64,000 bases of DNA, taken from Tieghemostelium lacteum (taxonomy: Eukaryota; Evosea; Eumycetozoa; Dictyosteliales; Raperosteliaceae). Below, in pieces: positions 51,994 to 63,297 of the stretch (position 1 is the first letter of the stretch; each line of letters begins with the position of its first letter). Made by a program: the position numbers and the translations under genes. The stretch lies in NCBI GenBank assembly GCA_001606155.1, contig LODT01000037.1, positions 744,001-808,000 on the forward strand, given 5' to 3'. Below the pieces are notes generated by a model. The model saw only the letters and a list, made by a program, of their open reading frames with translations, was not told the origin of the DNA and searched no databases.

Positions 51994-54910
51994 TTATAAA
52001 TCAAAACCACTATGTTGAATTGAATCCATTCCACCATTTAATAAGGAAACAAATTTAAATTTCCATTGTACTAATTGATTACAAAATTCAATACCTTCTT
52101 CGTCAGTTGATGGTGCAATTACAATGATTGGTTTGTTTCTACATTGTTCAAGTATTGGTGTTACTTTAGTTTGTTTTGGATTAATATTTATAGATTGTGG
52201 ATAATGTGATTGTTTATAGGACTCTGGTGATCTAATATCTAAAATTTTTGAATTACTTTGATTATTTACCAAATCTTGAATAGAAATTCTTGGAAAGAGT
52301 TCACGTTTTCTCTTTTCAATTGGTATTTCTTGCATCCACCAAAGTTCAGGATCGGTATTGGGTACAGATTTAGAGAGTGTAGTACTGAGAGGTGTATGAT
52401 TAAATTTATCTAGAGCATCACGAACACATACATCAACATCCAATGATGTAATTTTTGGTAGAATCTTTAAACAAGTCTCGCTATTGGTTGTCAATATAAA
52501 CTGTCTAAATTGAATCATGATAGAGATGGCTATGAAATAGGGTAATGATGATGGTCCTAAAAGAATGGTATCCCAAAGAGTTTCAATTTTATCAATTGGT
52601 AAAATGTGTGCAAATATAGTTATAAACCATGGAATAGCATAAAGATCAGGCTCAAATTGAATTGTATTCAAGTGAACACTAACTTCTGGATCATGATAAG
52701 ATAATAGCTGTTTATATACCAACATAATCTCCGACAGTGCACTGAAATTATTTGGAACATAGAGAATCTTTAGATATTTATCAACAAATGCTTTTAGGGA
52801 TGCAAATGCTTTAGATTCATTATAAAAATGATGAACTACAAATGTTGCACATACACTATCTAAACCTTGCCAATAACAACCATATTCTATATTATAAACT
52901 GACCATGCTTTTAATACTCTAAATAACTGAATGTGACCTTGTTCCGATGACAATATTGGATGATATTGATGACATCTAGGTATATCCAATTCAAACTGTT
53001 TATCATTTGGTCCTTTTTGATCCAAATTTATAGAATAGAATATCTGTTTGGCATCATTATCATTTACACCCAAAATGGCTGCCCAAATTTCACCTCTCAA
53101 CAATGATGGTATAGAATATCTAGCCAATCTTATAATTTGTGGTTGAGATTGCGTTGGATCACCATATTGATAATCATATAATAATTTATGATATTCTTTT
53201 AACAATAAAATTTTCATTTCTATTGTTTCCATTTGAATTTTTGTAGTACCATTCAATTGTTCATAATTTAATTGTTCTTTACTCTGATAGGATTTTTCTA
53301 ATTTTACTAATATCTGATCAATATTAATCATACAAATTTGATCATTATTATATAATATTGAATCTTTTGATTTAATTATATTTGGTGTATCAATATTATT
53401 ATCTTCATTATTATTATTATTAATTTGAGGAATATTATTATCAGATAATAAATTTGTTGAAGAATCAGTTAAAGATCTTTTAACTGGTACGAATAATGGT
53501 AATTTATGTACTGATGGTGAAGGTTTAACAAAACCTTGTAATACTAGTTCTTTTTCAATATCACCATGTAAGATTTCTTTCCATAGATAATAGATTTCAG
53601 ATGGACTAAAGATATCATAGTGAGATTTAATTTTATCTCTAGTTAGAATATCTTGAATATTTAGAGATGTAAGATCATCAGGTAAAGATTCACATTTACC
53701 CATTGGTTTAAGTAACCATTGATCTCTAGTAGGATCACTGTCTTTTACACCTTTAAAAAATGGATGATCTAACAGTGTCTCTGAATCTGGTCTATCTATT
53801 GGATTTGGAATTAGACAATATCTAATAAATTCCTGTAACTGTGAATCTAATGACTGAAACCCAATTCCTGATATTTCCTCTTGTTTAAATTTACCAATTG
53901 AATCTAAAAATTTAATCATATTCTTATTATTTAATTGATTAATTTTTAGATTTGATATATCCCCCTCCTCTACATTATTATTGTTTGAATTATCTTTAAA
54001 TTCTAAATTCTCTTCAAATGTATTGGTATCACAATTAAATTGTTGTGATGTTTCTAAACCTGATAAATGTAATATTCTACTAATTACAATCTTTGGATTA
54101 TTATCTTGCCATAGACAAAATCCCAATACTAAATGTAATAATATACATCCTAATGCCCATACATCTGATTTTGGATTTGATGAACCTTTATGTTCTGTCA
54201 ATATACTCTCTGGTGATAGATATAATAAATTACCAATTGGAAAACTAACATTTTCACCATTATTTGATAAATAATATAATCCATAATTTGATAATTTAAC
54301 TATATTCTAAATATACCATAAATCCATCAATATTAGTAATAGATATATAAATATATAAGCTGATATTTACATTTTTATCAAATTTAATATTTTCAATTGA
54401 TAGATTTCTATGAGTTAATTTATTATAATGTAAGAAAGATAGTGCTTTTAGGATTTGATAACTGATAGAAGTAATTTCATCTTGTGTAATGAATTTTGAG
54501 AGTTTAGCTTGTTTTTCAATTAGTTTAGATAGTGAATTACTATAGTCCTCTGATATTATATAGATTTGATCATGATGTTTTTTTGAAGGTTCTACTTGAA
54601 TGAATTGTGTAAGATTCTCATGTTCAAGTGATGATAGATATCTAGATCTTGCAAAGATGTCAAATATAGATTGATTTAATGGTACTGCTATACCTGCATC
54701 ATCAATTATTAAATTATGTGTATCACGTTGATATTTCTTACTATTATTATTACTATTAGATATATATTTTTTTGATTGTAAAGATAGTGTAATTTTAAAA
54801 AAAAAAGGATGAATTGATAGTTTTAAATCTTTATGATTTAAAATTACTTTATCATTTGAATCTATATAAATTTCAATTCCATATTTTCTAAATGTTTCTT
54901 TACTACTCAT
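51994..54910 (-). CDS. tbck: TBCK: pseudokinase-TBC-rhodanese protein
   Basis: Exons complement(54371..54910) and complement(51994..54306), with a 64-nt intron, join in phase 0 to 950 aa (human 893). The kinase-like domain (about 1-300) is inactive: HRNLSIENI replaces HRDLKxxN and there is no VAIK lysine, though SDVWALGCILL remains. A TBC Rab-GAP domain follows, with ELDIPRCHQYHPIL (arginine motif) and CYWQGLDSVCA (glutamine motif), almost as in human TBCK. The C-terminal rhodanese domain (ILDIRSPESYKQSHYPQSI) has no Cys in its active loop (IAPSTDEEG). TBCK is part of the FERRY complex and influences mTOR and endosomal mRNA transport in animals. Confidence 0.94.
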
Positions 54911-55069
54911 CTTTTTTAATCTTTAAAAAAGTCATAAAGATCTGAGGGTTATTTAAATAGTTGTAATTTTCAATGAAATTGTATAAAATAAGAGAAATAG
55001 TTGTCTTTCTGATGTTCTCTCTCTCTGTTTTGATTTCAAAATATTTTTTTATTTTAAAATTTTTTCACT

Positions 55070-56818
55070 ATGAATTTTATCATCTTACCAAGACAAATTA
55101 TTAGAATTATATTAAATTTTTATATTGATAGTAATAATTATAATTCAATTTATTATTATAGATATAAAATTGGATTAATAAGTTCAATTTGTAAAGAATG
55201 GAAAAATATATTATTAGGACAATTATGTTTTAATACTTTAAATATATTAAAGATTAAACAATTGGAAACCTATTGTAATTGGATTAAACTTGGTATTAGA
55301 TTTCAAAAAATTGAAATTTTAGATCAAGATAATGAATATTTTTATTTTAGTGAACCTATAGATCCTAATAAGAGATGGATAGAATCTGATCATCAACGTG
55401 TTATACAAATGGTATTATTTATTCAAAGTCAGATATCAAGCACAAAGACTGCAGTTGGTAAATTTCAACAGTTTAATTCAAATTTTAATAAGCTTGTGGA
55501 GACTTTACTATTTAATAGTCTAACAGTACCACATTTATTAAATTTATCAAGTTTAAAAGATCAGAGTAAAGAGATAGAGTTTTTAAAATCTCATTCCAAT
55601 CTATTGGATTCCAACTCAAAAATTAAGAAATTAATTGTAAAGAGTCTTAGTAATCAAACACCTCAATCTAGTGATTCTATTATAAATTTAATTCATCAAC
55701 ATGCTGTTGAGGAATTGGATTTAATAGTACCTAATGGTTTTTCAAATCAGTTTCCAACTCTACCTTCTCTTGTTAGACTTCATATTGTTCGTAGTGTTAT
55801 TTCAGATGAATATCTAGATCAGGTACTATTAATGAATCCTCAATTGGAAGAATTATATGTGAGTATAAATGATTATGTTAATGGTGAATTTACTATAAGT
55901 CAGGCACTTATAGATCACAAGAACCTAAAGGTACTAGAAGTTCATAGTAGTAAAACTTTACAATATAATATCATTGCTCACTTTATTAATCTAAATGATA
56001 GTTTACAAGAACTAAGATTATATGGTTATTCTACAATCTTTAATAATAATGATATAGATAATAATATAGATAATCAGTACAATAATACATGTGTTATTGT
56101 CAATCGAACTCTAAAGATTCTAGATTGTACTGATTTTCCAAATTCTCTACTTTATTTTTGGGTTGATCAGTCTACTCTAACTGAAGTTGGTGAAGTTGTA
56201 TTTGATAATATTCATGGTACGTTCCCATATGATAAACACCCAAACTTGTCAACTATCCACATTGCCCAATATAGCAATATCAAAGAGGTTTTGAATGATT
56301 TTTTTAGTCATCCTTATCCATCTCTAAAATCTCTTAAAATGGAATTGGAAGAGGAAAATGAAAACGTACAACTATTTGAGTTACTATGTCAAGATCATCA
56401 TTCCATTACAGAATTAAATCTAACTGGGTACCTAGGTGACAAAAATCTAAAATACTTTTTTGAAAATAATTATAGACCATTTAAAAAGATTTCAGTGGAA
56501 TTTAAAGATGTACCATTGGAATTCATTTCTGTATTATTAAAAAATCAAGAACTCTATGAATATGTAATCATTGTTGATATTACATCTATAAATGTACAAC
56601 CATTTCTAACATTGATAAATAATAATTATTCTATTAAAGAATTGGAATATTCACTCAATAATAGAGATTCTTTAGAGAAACCAGAAGAAGATTACCTAAA
56701 ACAACAATTGATAAAATATCATAAATATCACCCAAATCCGCTATATCCAACACTTTCTGGTAATACCTATTGTAATTTATTAAATTTTAAATATTATAAA
56801 TTTTTAATTCCAAAATAA
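55070..56818 (+). CDS. F-box-like/leucine-rich family protein (second locus, copy A)
   Basis: 582 aa, single exon. The head MNFIILPRQIIRIILNFY with LISSICKEWKNILLGQLCF is the same F-box-like module as in the 15-22 kb cluster. The body has leucine-rich units (VEELDLIVPNGFSNQF, LVRLHIVRSVIS, NPQLEELYVS) but the STPYG block of the cluster is not evident, so it is a more distant member. An insert of Asn/Asp repeats lies at about 325-340. It is convergent with copy B, with 11 bp between stops. Confidence 0.68.
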   Translation: MNFIILPRQIIRIILNFYIDSNNYNSIYYYRYKIGLISSICKEWKNILLGQLCFNTLNILKIKQLETYCNWIKLGIRFQKIEILDQDNEYFYFSEPIDPNKRWIESDHQRVIQMVLFIQSQISSTKTAVGKFQQFNSNFNKLVETLLFNSLTVPHLLNLSSLKDQSKEIEFLKSHSNLLDSNSKIKKLIVKSLSNQTPQSSDSIINLIHQHAVEELDLIVPNGFSNQFPTLPSLVRLHIVRSVISDEYLDQVLLMNPQLEELYVSINDYVNGEFTISQALIDHKNLKVLEVHSSKTLQYNIIAHFINLNDSLQELRLYGYSTIFNNNDIDNNIDNQYNNTCVIVNRTLKILDCTDFPNSLLYFWVDQSTLTEVGEVVFDNIHGTFPYDKHPNLSTIHIAQYSNIKEVLNDFFSHPYPSLKSLKMELEEENENVQLFELLCQDHHSITELNLTGYLGDKNLKYFFENNYRPFKKISVEFKDVPLEFISVLLKNQELYEYVIIVDITSINVQPFLTLINNNYSIKELEYSLNNRDSLEKPEEDYLKQQLIKYHKYHPNPLYPTLSGNTYCNLLNFKYYKFLIPK

Positions 56819-56829
56819 ATACTTTATTA

Positions 56830-58365
56830 TTATTTTAATTTATAATAACTTTCTAAAACTTTTGAAATTAATTTTGAATTATTATTACTATTATCTATAG
56901 ATATTGTATTTTGAAATTTATCTGACCATAATTGAACTTTTAAATAATGAAAACTATTATTATAATAATTGGTTTTTGAAAATAATAAAAATGGTAATTT
57001 AGGTTTAGGATGACTAGGTAGAAAATTTAGATAACTTAAAATATTTGATGTTATATGTTGTGGTGATTTTTGTACAATTTTAATATTTAGATATAATAGT
57101 GATTGTGATTCTGTTAAATGATCAAATAATGTAAATTTACTATTTTGTATAAAATCAATGATTGATACATTTAGGATGTTGAGTGATGGATGATTAGAAA
57201 TGGTATTTGAGAGTTCTGTTAAAGATTTCTCTCCTGGATAGATTTCAAATGATAATCTACGAAGACTTTTGTTAATTTCCATATACTTTTTTAATTGTTT
57301 TGTTGGTGTATTACAACCTTTTAGTTTTAGTGATTGGAGTGGTGAGTTTGGATCTGCAGTACATTTTAAAAATTCTTCAGCAATTTGATAACTACATTGT
57401 CCAATATTAAGATGTTGTAGATATTCTAATTTTGGCCATGATGAACTTTGAGGTGAAAGTATAATATCTGATCTAAATTTTAAATTTAATTCAGTTAATG
57501 TACTCTTTTGATTTAAAAGTTCCATTAACTTTGTAAAATGTGATTCTGTATGAATATAGAAACTGAGATTACTTAGATTCTTACATTGATTGACCATATC
57601 CAAAGAACCATCATTGACTAAAAAATGAAAGAATGCTAAATTCTCAATAGTTGGTAGATGGCTAATACATATTGGTTTATAATCTACAGCACTAAGAGCT
57701 GAGATGTTTAGTTGTTTTAATTGTCCAATTTTATAATTGGACATGTAATCTGCAAGTCTATCACGAATTTCTTCACTCATATTATAAAGAAATAATGATA
57801 TCCTAGTTACATTGGGTTTAACGGTATCCAGTATTTTCAGTAAATAGGGAACATAGTTTTGTCTACGTAGTGTCTTAATGGTAAGATCTTGAATGGTATC
57901 GGGAAAATCTTCAATTGGTATTTCAACATGAGCAAACAATACCAATTTTTTTAGATTTGGAAATGTTCTCTTGTTTACAATCATTAGATCATAATCACTA
58001 TAGAGATTTGGATAAGATATTTCTAAATGTTCTAGGTTTACCATATGACTTCTCAGTCTCTCTATAGAAGGTTTTTCAATATTAACTTCCTTTTTGAGAC
58101 TAGGTGTAGGATTTAACATTTTCAATGTCTTTAAATTCTTAATTATACAATTTGGATTCTCTAAATGATCAATTAATCTATTTAAAAAGTTTGGTTCTTT
58201 AGGTGTTCTATATTGAAACTCTGTACAATATCCCAAAGATACCAATCTAAATATTGATTTACAAACTCTTCCAATCTCTAATTTATAATTGAATGGTAAC
58301 CATTCATCATCTAATATCTCTCTTATTATTTTATTAATTATAATTTGTGGTAATATTATAATCAT
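56830..58365 (-). CDS. F-box-like/leucine-rich family protein (second locus, copy B)
   Basis: 511 aa, single exon. The N-terminus MIIILPQIIINKIIREIL with KLEIGRVCKSIFRLVSLGY corresponds to the F-box-like head of copy A. The leucine-rich part is regular: LEHLEISYPNLYS, FPNLKKLVLFAHVEI, LEYLQHLNIGQCSY, PLQSLKLKGCNTP. Tail-to-tail arrangement with copy A suggests an inverted duplication of an old family member. Role in target recognition by SCF ligases is inferred. Confidence 0.68.
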   Translation of the reverse strand: MIIILPQIIINKIIREILDDEWLPFNYKLEIGRVCKSIFRLVSLGYCTEFQYRTPKEPNFLNRLIDHLENPNCIIKNLKTLKMLNPTPSLKKEVNIEKPSIERLRSHMVNLEHLEISYPNLYSDYDLMIVNKRTFPNLKKLVLFAHVEIPIEDFPDTIQDLTIKTLRRQNYVPYLLKILDTVKPNVTRISLFLYNMSEEIRDRLADYMSNYKIGQLKQLNISALSAVDYKPICISHLPTIENLAFFHFLVNDGSLDMVNQCKNLSNLSFYIHTESHFTKLMELLNQKSTLTELNLKFRSDIILSPQSSSWPKLEYLQHLNIGQCSYQIAEEFLKCTADPNSPLQSLKLKGCNTPTKQLKKYMEINKSLRRLSFEIYPGEKSLTELSNTISNHPSLNILNVSIIDFIQNSKFTLFDHLTESQSLLYLNIKIVQKSPQHITSNILSYLNFLPSHPKPKLPFLLFSKTNYYNNSFHYLKVQLWSDKFQNTISIDNSNNNSKLISKVLESYYKLK

Positions 58366-58447
58366 TTAAAACTATTTCTCTATTTTGTAGGAATGTATGA
58401 ACAAAAAAAAAATAAAAATAAGTTTAATTTCAATCAGTAAAATAAGT

Positions 58448-59368
58448 TTAATTTTTTATTATATCTTCTTGAATAGTAGGTTGTTCTATAACTTTTGAAT
58501 TTAAATCAATTAACTTATTGGATTCGTAGGCAATTTGTTCAATATTGACACGACCCTTTTTGTTTATAAATTTTGCAACTTGTTCGAGTTCATCTCTACT
58601 GATGTAGATGAATTTACCACGATCATCAATAACACCTGAAATGAGACCTTGTTTATCTAGTGATTTAATTCTTTCAATAGCATCCATTGTTTTGATATTG
58701 AATTCCATTGCTACATCTTCCAATAATACCATTTTATGTGATTTCAAATAACTTATAAATTGTTGTAATAGATTATTTTGTTGTTGTTCAGAGAGTGTAG
58801 ACTCACCTTCTTCCTCCAGAGACATACCTCTTTTAATTAAATTATATGCCTCAGTTTCTTTTCTTTCCTTTTCCTCTTGAATTCTTTTCTCCTCCTCACG
58901 TTGTAATCTCTCTTTTTCCAATTGTTCCTCTCTTTTTTGTTTTTGTAATTTTTCATCTTCCTCTTGTTTCTTTTTTGTTTCTTCTCTAAAATGTGCTAAT
59001 GCTTCATTATTCTTTCTCTTTTCTTCTTTTCTCTTTAGTTTTTCCATCTTTTTAGTACCCATTTTCTTTGGCATACCACTACTACTAGATACACCACTTT
59101 CATCATCGGATATCTCTTCTGATGATTCATCTGATATTATCTCTGTAGTAGTAGTTGTTGTTGTTTGATTATTTCTTCTATTTCTAATATTCATACGTGC
59201 TAAACCTCCTCCTCTATTATTATTTAAAATTTCATCTTCAATGATAGGTTCATTTTCATTTGGTTGTGTAATTCCTTTATATGTTGATGGCGACATTATT
59301 AAATATCCCAAACCAACTAATACTAATACACAAAATACTAAAACTATTAAAAATAATGTTGAATCCAT
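58448..59368 (-). CDS. ddrgk1: DDRGK1 (UFBP1), UFMylation adaptor
   Basis: 306 aa. An N-terminal signal-anchor helix (LFLIVLVFCVLVLVGLGYLI) places it in the ER membrane. A basic/acidic linker, a long Lys/Glu coiled coil (about 120-185) and the C-terminal DDRGK winged-helix domain (LLQQFISYLKSHKMVLLEDV, VIDDRGKFIYISRDEL) follow. The eponymous DDRGK motif is present exactly. In animals DDRGK1 is a component and substrate of the UFL1 ligase complex that attaches UFM1 to ribosomes and ER proteins. Its presence implies a UFM1 pathway in this organism. Confidence 0.95.
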   Translation of the reverse strand: MDSTLFLIVLVFCVLVLVGLGYLIMSPSTYKGITQPNENEPIIEDEILNNNRGGGLARMNIRNRRNNQTTTTTTTEIISDESSEEISDDESGVSSSSGMPKKMGTKKMEKLKRKEEKRKNNEALAHFREETKKKQEEDEKLQKQKREEQLEKERLQREEEKRIQEEKERKETEAYNLIKRGMSLEEEGESTLSEQQQNNLLQQFISYLKSHKMVLLEDVAMEFNIKTMDAIERIKSLDKQGLISGVIDDRGKFIYISRDELEQVAKFINKKGRVNIEQIAYESNKLIDLNSKVIEQPTIQEDIIKN

Positions 59369-59532
59369 CTTTTATTCACTTATTTAATCAACTTCAAAAT
59401 TATTAAAATTTAATAAAAAATGAAAGTTTTTTTTTTTTTTTTTTTTGATTTTTTTTTTGATAATACAACTCGAGTTTAAACAAACCATCTATTTATTACA
59501 AAAATTATAATCAAAACATCTATTTCATTATT

Positions 59533-60027
59533 ATGTCAACTAAAACCGATATTAATAATGATAATAAAAATGGTAGTAATAATGAAATAATAGATGGTAA
59601 TAGTTTAAATCTTAATGTTACTAGTAGTAATGAGATTATTACTCCAGTGGCATTAACCTCAACAGTAACAGCATCTCCACCTCCAATGAGAATAATGAAA
59701 AGAAATGCTAGTTCTAATACAATGGGAGGTTCATCAAATGGTTTAAACCAAAAGAAACCAGTGCAATCAATAGAAGAAAAACAAATATCCTACCAAAAAG
59801 CTAGAGAAAGGATATTTGGTGTAACTGAACAGCAACCAACAACACCAGCGATAGATTTTGATGATAATAATAATATACTATCATCATCTACATATCAAAA
59901 AGATACTTCCTATCCAATAGATAGTGATATTTCGACAAATGTATATAATAATTTCAACTCTTCATCATATTTTAATAGTGACGACATTAATAATAAAAAC
60001 TATAGTAGTAAAGCAAATTATAATAAT

Positions 60028-60060
<33 letters not shown>

Positions 60061-60423
60061 CAAACATATTTTCAGTATAATGTACAACAACAAATAGAAA
60101 TATTACCTTTTTCTGATCATAATAAAATGTATATACAAACACCACCACAACCATATCAAAACTTTCAAAATAATAATAATTATGTACCTCAACATCAATT
60201 TCAAAATTATCATCAACAACAAAACTACTATTCAATTCAACAACCACTTTCTTCACACCACCATCATCATCACCCTCCACATCATCAACATCAACCCCAA
60301 AACAATTATACGCAACAAAATTCTTATTATACTTCACAAAATTTTTACAATGGTACAACCAATAGGTATGCCAATGGAAATGTATCTCACAATAATGGTA
60401 CTAATAATAATAAAACTCGATAA
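59533..60423 (+). CDS. SUZ-domain protein, SZRD1-like, Asn/Gln/His-rich
   Basis: 296 aa, single exon. The only ordered part is the SUZ motif (residues about 78-98, KPVQSIEEKQISYQKARERI then FG), preceded by PPPMRIMKRNASS, which corresponds to the ILKRP-type stretch found before SUZ. SUZ motifs bind RNA in R3H and SZRD1 proteins. The remaining 190 residues are polyN, Gln/Tyr/Pro and a His run (HHHHHHPPHHQHQ), of prion-like composition. I infer a role in mRNA binding and condensates. Confidence 0.75.
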
Positions 60424-60562
60424 TTACCATTCATCCAAAAACAATAATTATGCCATTTTATAAAAAAATTAATTTTTTTTTTTTAATTTTTTTTTTTTTT
60501 TTGTTTTATTTTTTAAAATAATTAAAGGGCTTCATGAATTCAAGCTCAACAAAAACCAAAAC

Positions 60563-62459
60563 ATGTATAAATTAGTATCTCTATTAAAAAAGAAAAAGGA
60601 ACCTATACCATGGGCCTATATTGATAGGTGTGAGGCAGAGAGTGATAATAGAGCAGCTAGAACATCACAATCTAGTAGTAACAATAGTAGTAATAAAAGT
60701 AGCAATAGTAGTAATAGTAAAAAAAATGTAAATAGTAATAACAGTAATGCAAGTAATACCATTACCAATGGTGGTGGTAATAGTAATCCAAATAACTCCA
60801 CAGGAAATCATACAAAGAAATCTAAAGATAAAAATAAACAACAACATAGAATATCATCTGATGAGGACTCTGATGATTTGATTCCAGAGGAGATTAGACC
60901 AATCTCAAAGGTTGTTGATTTCTCAAAATCTGAAAGAAAATGGCTTACCTCTTTAAATATACCACCAGAAATTTTAGAATCCAATTTATATGTACTCATC
61001 AATGTACTCAATTTCCTATCAAAAAAAGAAGGTATCTATTATGTTTTAAATGCACAAACTATTAATGGTGGTAGTACAAGTTCTAGTCGATCAAATACTA
61101 TAACATCACCACCTTTAAATTTACAAACCAATAATAATAGTAACAATATAAATAATAATAGTAATAATAATAATTCAACACCATCAATTGGTAATAGTTT
61201 ACCGACATCAAATTCAACAGGAAATTTAAATAAATCAACATCATCACAGACATCAACATTATCAATATCAACAACCATTACAAGTACAACTTCACAACCA
61301 TCTCCTAATCAAGATGGCGCATTCACTCAAACTAGACGCAGAGACTATAATCGAATATTTACTGAACCTGGAAAATATTATTCATTTCCAGAGTCCGAAA
61401 GTTTAGCAATGGCAAGATTAATTACAGAGGAAGAAGATCCCTCTAGATTATTTAAAATGTCAGATACATGTGAAGTCAGTGGAGCATTTGGTACCGTTTT
61501 TCAAGTATATTATAATAATGGTCAATATAATAATGCTGAAGTAGCCCTAAAAAAAATGGATCATAAATCAGAGAGAAACAGAAGAAATAATTTAAATGAA
61601 ATTGCAATTTTAAGATATCTAAAACACCCAAATATTGTATCCTATATAAATAGTTATGAAAAAAATGATGAAGAAATTTGGGTATGTAATATATAGTATA
61701 ATAATCATAATCTATATATATAAAATTATTAACTTATCTCTAAATGCTATATAGATGGTAATGGAATATATGGATGGTGGTACAATTAGAGATGCAATTA
61801 CAAATTTCACATTTACTGAAAAATATGTAGCACATGTTATTAAACAGGTTTTGCATGCATTAGAATATCTACATTCTCTAAATATTGCACATAGAGATTT
61901 AAAGAGCGCAAATATAATGATAAATAGTAAAGCTGAAGTTAAATTAAGTAAGTTTTAATATTCTATCTTTATATAAGATTAATATTAATTTATGTAAAAT
62001 AATAATATTTTTTTAGTTGATTTTGGATTTTCAATTGATTTTACACATTTGAAAGCAGATACCCATATGTGTGGTAGTCCATTTTGGATGTCACCAGAAC
62101 AGATTCAAGAGAAACCACATACCCTTTCAGTGGATATTTGGAGTTTAGGTATGGTAGTGGCAGAGATGATGAAAGGTATTGTACCACATCATAAATCCAG
62201 GATTAAAGCAATGTTTTTAACTGGTGCTGTAGGTATAACATTTAATAAGGAAAAGAAGTATTCTGCTCATTGGTCAAATGAGTTATTTGATTTCTTGTCA
62301 AGTTGTTTACAGATGGATCCTGCTAAAAGACCAACTGCCACTCAATTACTACAACATCCATTCATTGCAACTGCAGCCACAAAAGCTGAAATGTTGGATA
62401 TTTTACCTCTGATTTTTATGTCAAAGAGTATATCAAAACTCTCAGTTAAAGAATCTTAA
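60563..62459 (+). CDS. PAK-like STE20-group protein kinase
   Basis: Exons 60563..61681, 61755..61947 and 62017..62459 (introns 73 and 69 nt) join in frame to 584 aa. A long Ser/Asn/Thr-rich region separates a basic N-terminus from a C-terminal kinase domain (about 305-565): SGAFGTVFQV, VALKK, HRDLKSANIM, IDFGFSI and GSPFWMSPE, the STE20-type activation segment. Both splices restore kinase motifs (DEEIW-MVMEYMDGG and VKL-IDFGF). The frame is open upstream of the ATG as far as 60473 and reads GLHEFKLNKNQN just before it, so a further 5' exon is possible. I see no CRIB domain. Confidence 0.88.
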
Positions 62460-62733
62460 CTATTTAAAAATATATAACAAAACAAAAATAATTAATAACA
62501 AAAGTATATAGTGAACATCCCTCCAACTTAATTTATATATAATAACAACAAAAAAGTCTAATTAGAAACAATAACAAAATAATATTTATTAATTGTATAA
62601 ATAAAATTTTCTTGTGTATACACAATCTAAACAACAAATCATAAAATCATATTCTCACCCACACAATTCGAAGGTTCCTTTTTTCTTTTTTTTCAAAGAA
62701 TTAATTTCCGATGTGTTTTTATAAATTAATAAA

Positions 62734-63021
62734 ATGAGTAAATTAAAAATTTTTATTTTCAATTTATTCAAACAACAGAATACAAAGATATACAGTAAAT
62801 TTATGATAATGGAAGCTAAAGACTTTTTTAAATATTTAAAAGATTTTAAGAGACCTGGTATTGATGATGAATTAAGAGAAAAATTAGAAATGAAACCTGT
62901 ACCTTTATTAATAGTTGATGAGCAAAAGACTATTGTTGATAATAATAATTTATTCTTAAAGTATTTAACAAATTTACATCTTTTTCCAATTCAAGAAGAA
63001 TCAAAAGATGATAAAATTTAA
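62734..63021 (+). CDS. Small protein, unknown
   Basis: 95 aa. The first 23 residues (MSKLKIFIFNLFKQQNTKIY...) are basic and hydrophobic and could be a mitochondrial presequence, or the true start may be the Met at residue 24 or 26 (MIMEAKDFFKYLKDF). The middle is well-ordered (RPGIDDELREKLEMKPVPLL, IVDEQKTIVD) and the end is acidic-basic. Composition is protein-like and unlike spacer. I do not recognise it. Confidence 0.6.
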   Translation: MSKLKIFIFNLFKQQNTKIYSKFMIMEAKDFFKYLKDFKRPGIDDELREKLEMKPVPLLIVDEQKTIVDNNNLFLKYLTNLHLFPIQEESKDDKI

Positions 63022-63297
63022 TCACCAAACAAATAGTTTTTATTCAAATTTGAATAGAAAAAGAAGAATAACAAATAATCAAAAGAAAACAAAGGATTAA
63101 TTTCCATTAGGTTTTCATTAAGCTTAATGATTTTTAAATACATTATTATTTAAATTTTCAAAATAGTAATAATTCAATAAATTTATCTCAAATTAAATAG
63201 TTTAAAGTCATCAAAAAAAAAAAAAAAAACGACCGAAACGAAAAACTTGATTTTTTTTATTTATTTTCATATTGTATACATTGATTGTTAGAAAAGA

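Noticed and set aside
60616-61278. Minus-strand Leu-rich and Ile/Thr-rich frames that look like membrane helices
   Set aside because: They are antisense readings of AGT/AAT (Ser/Asn) repeats in the PAK-like kinase.
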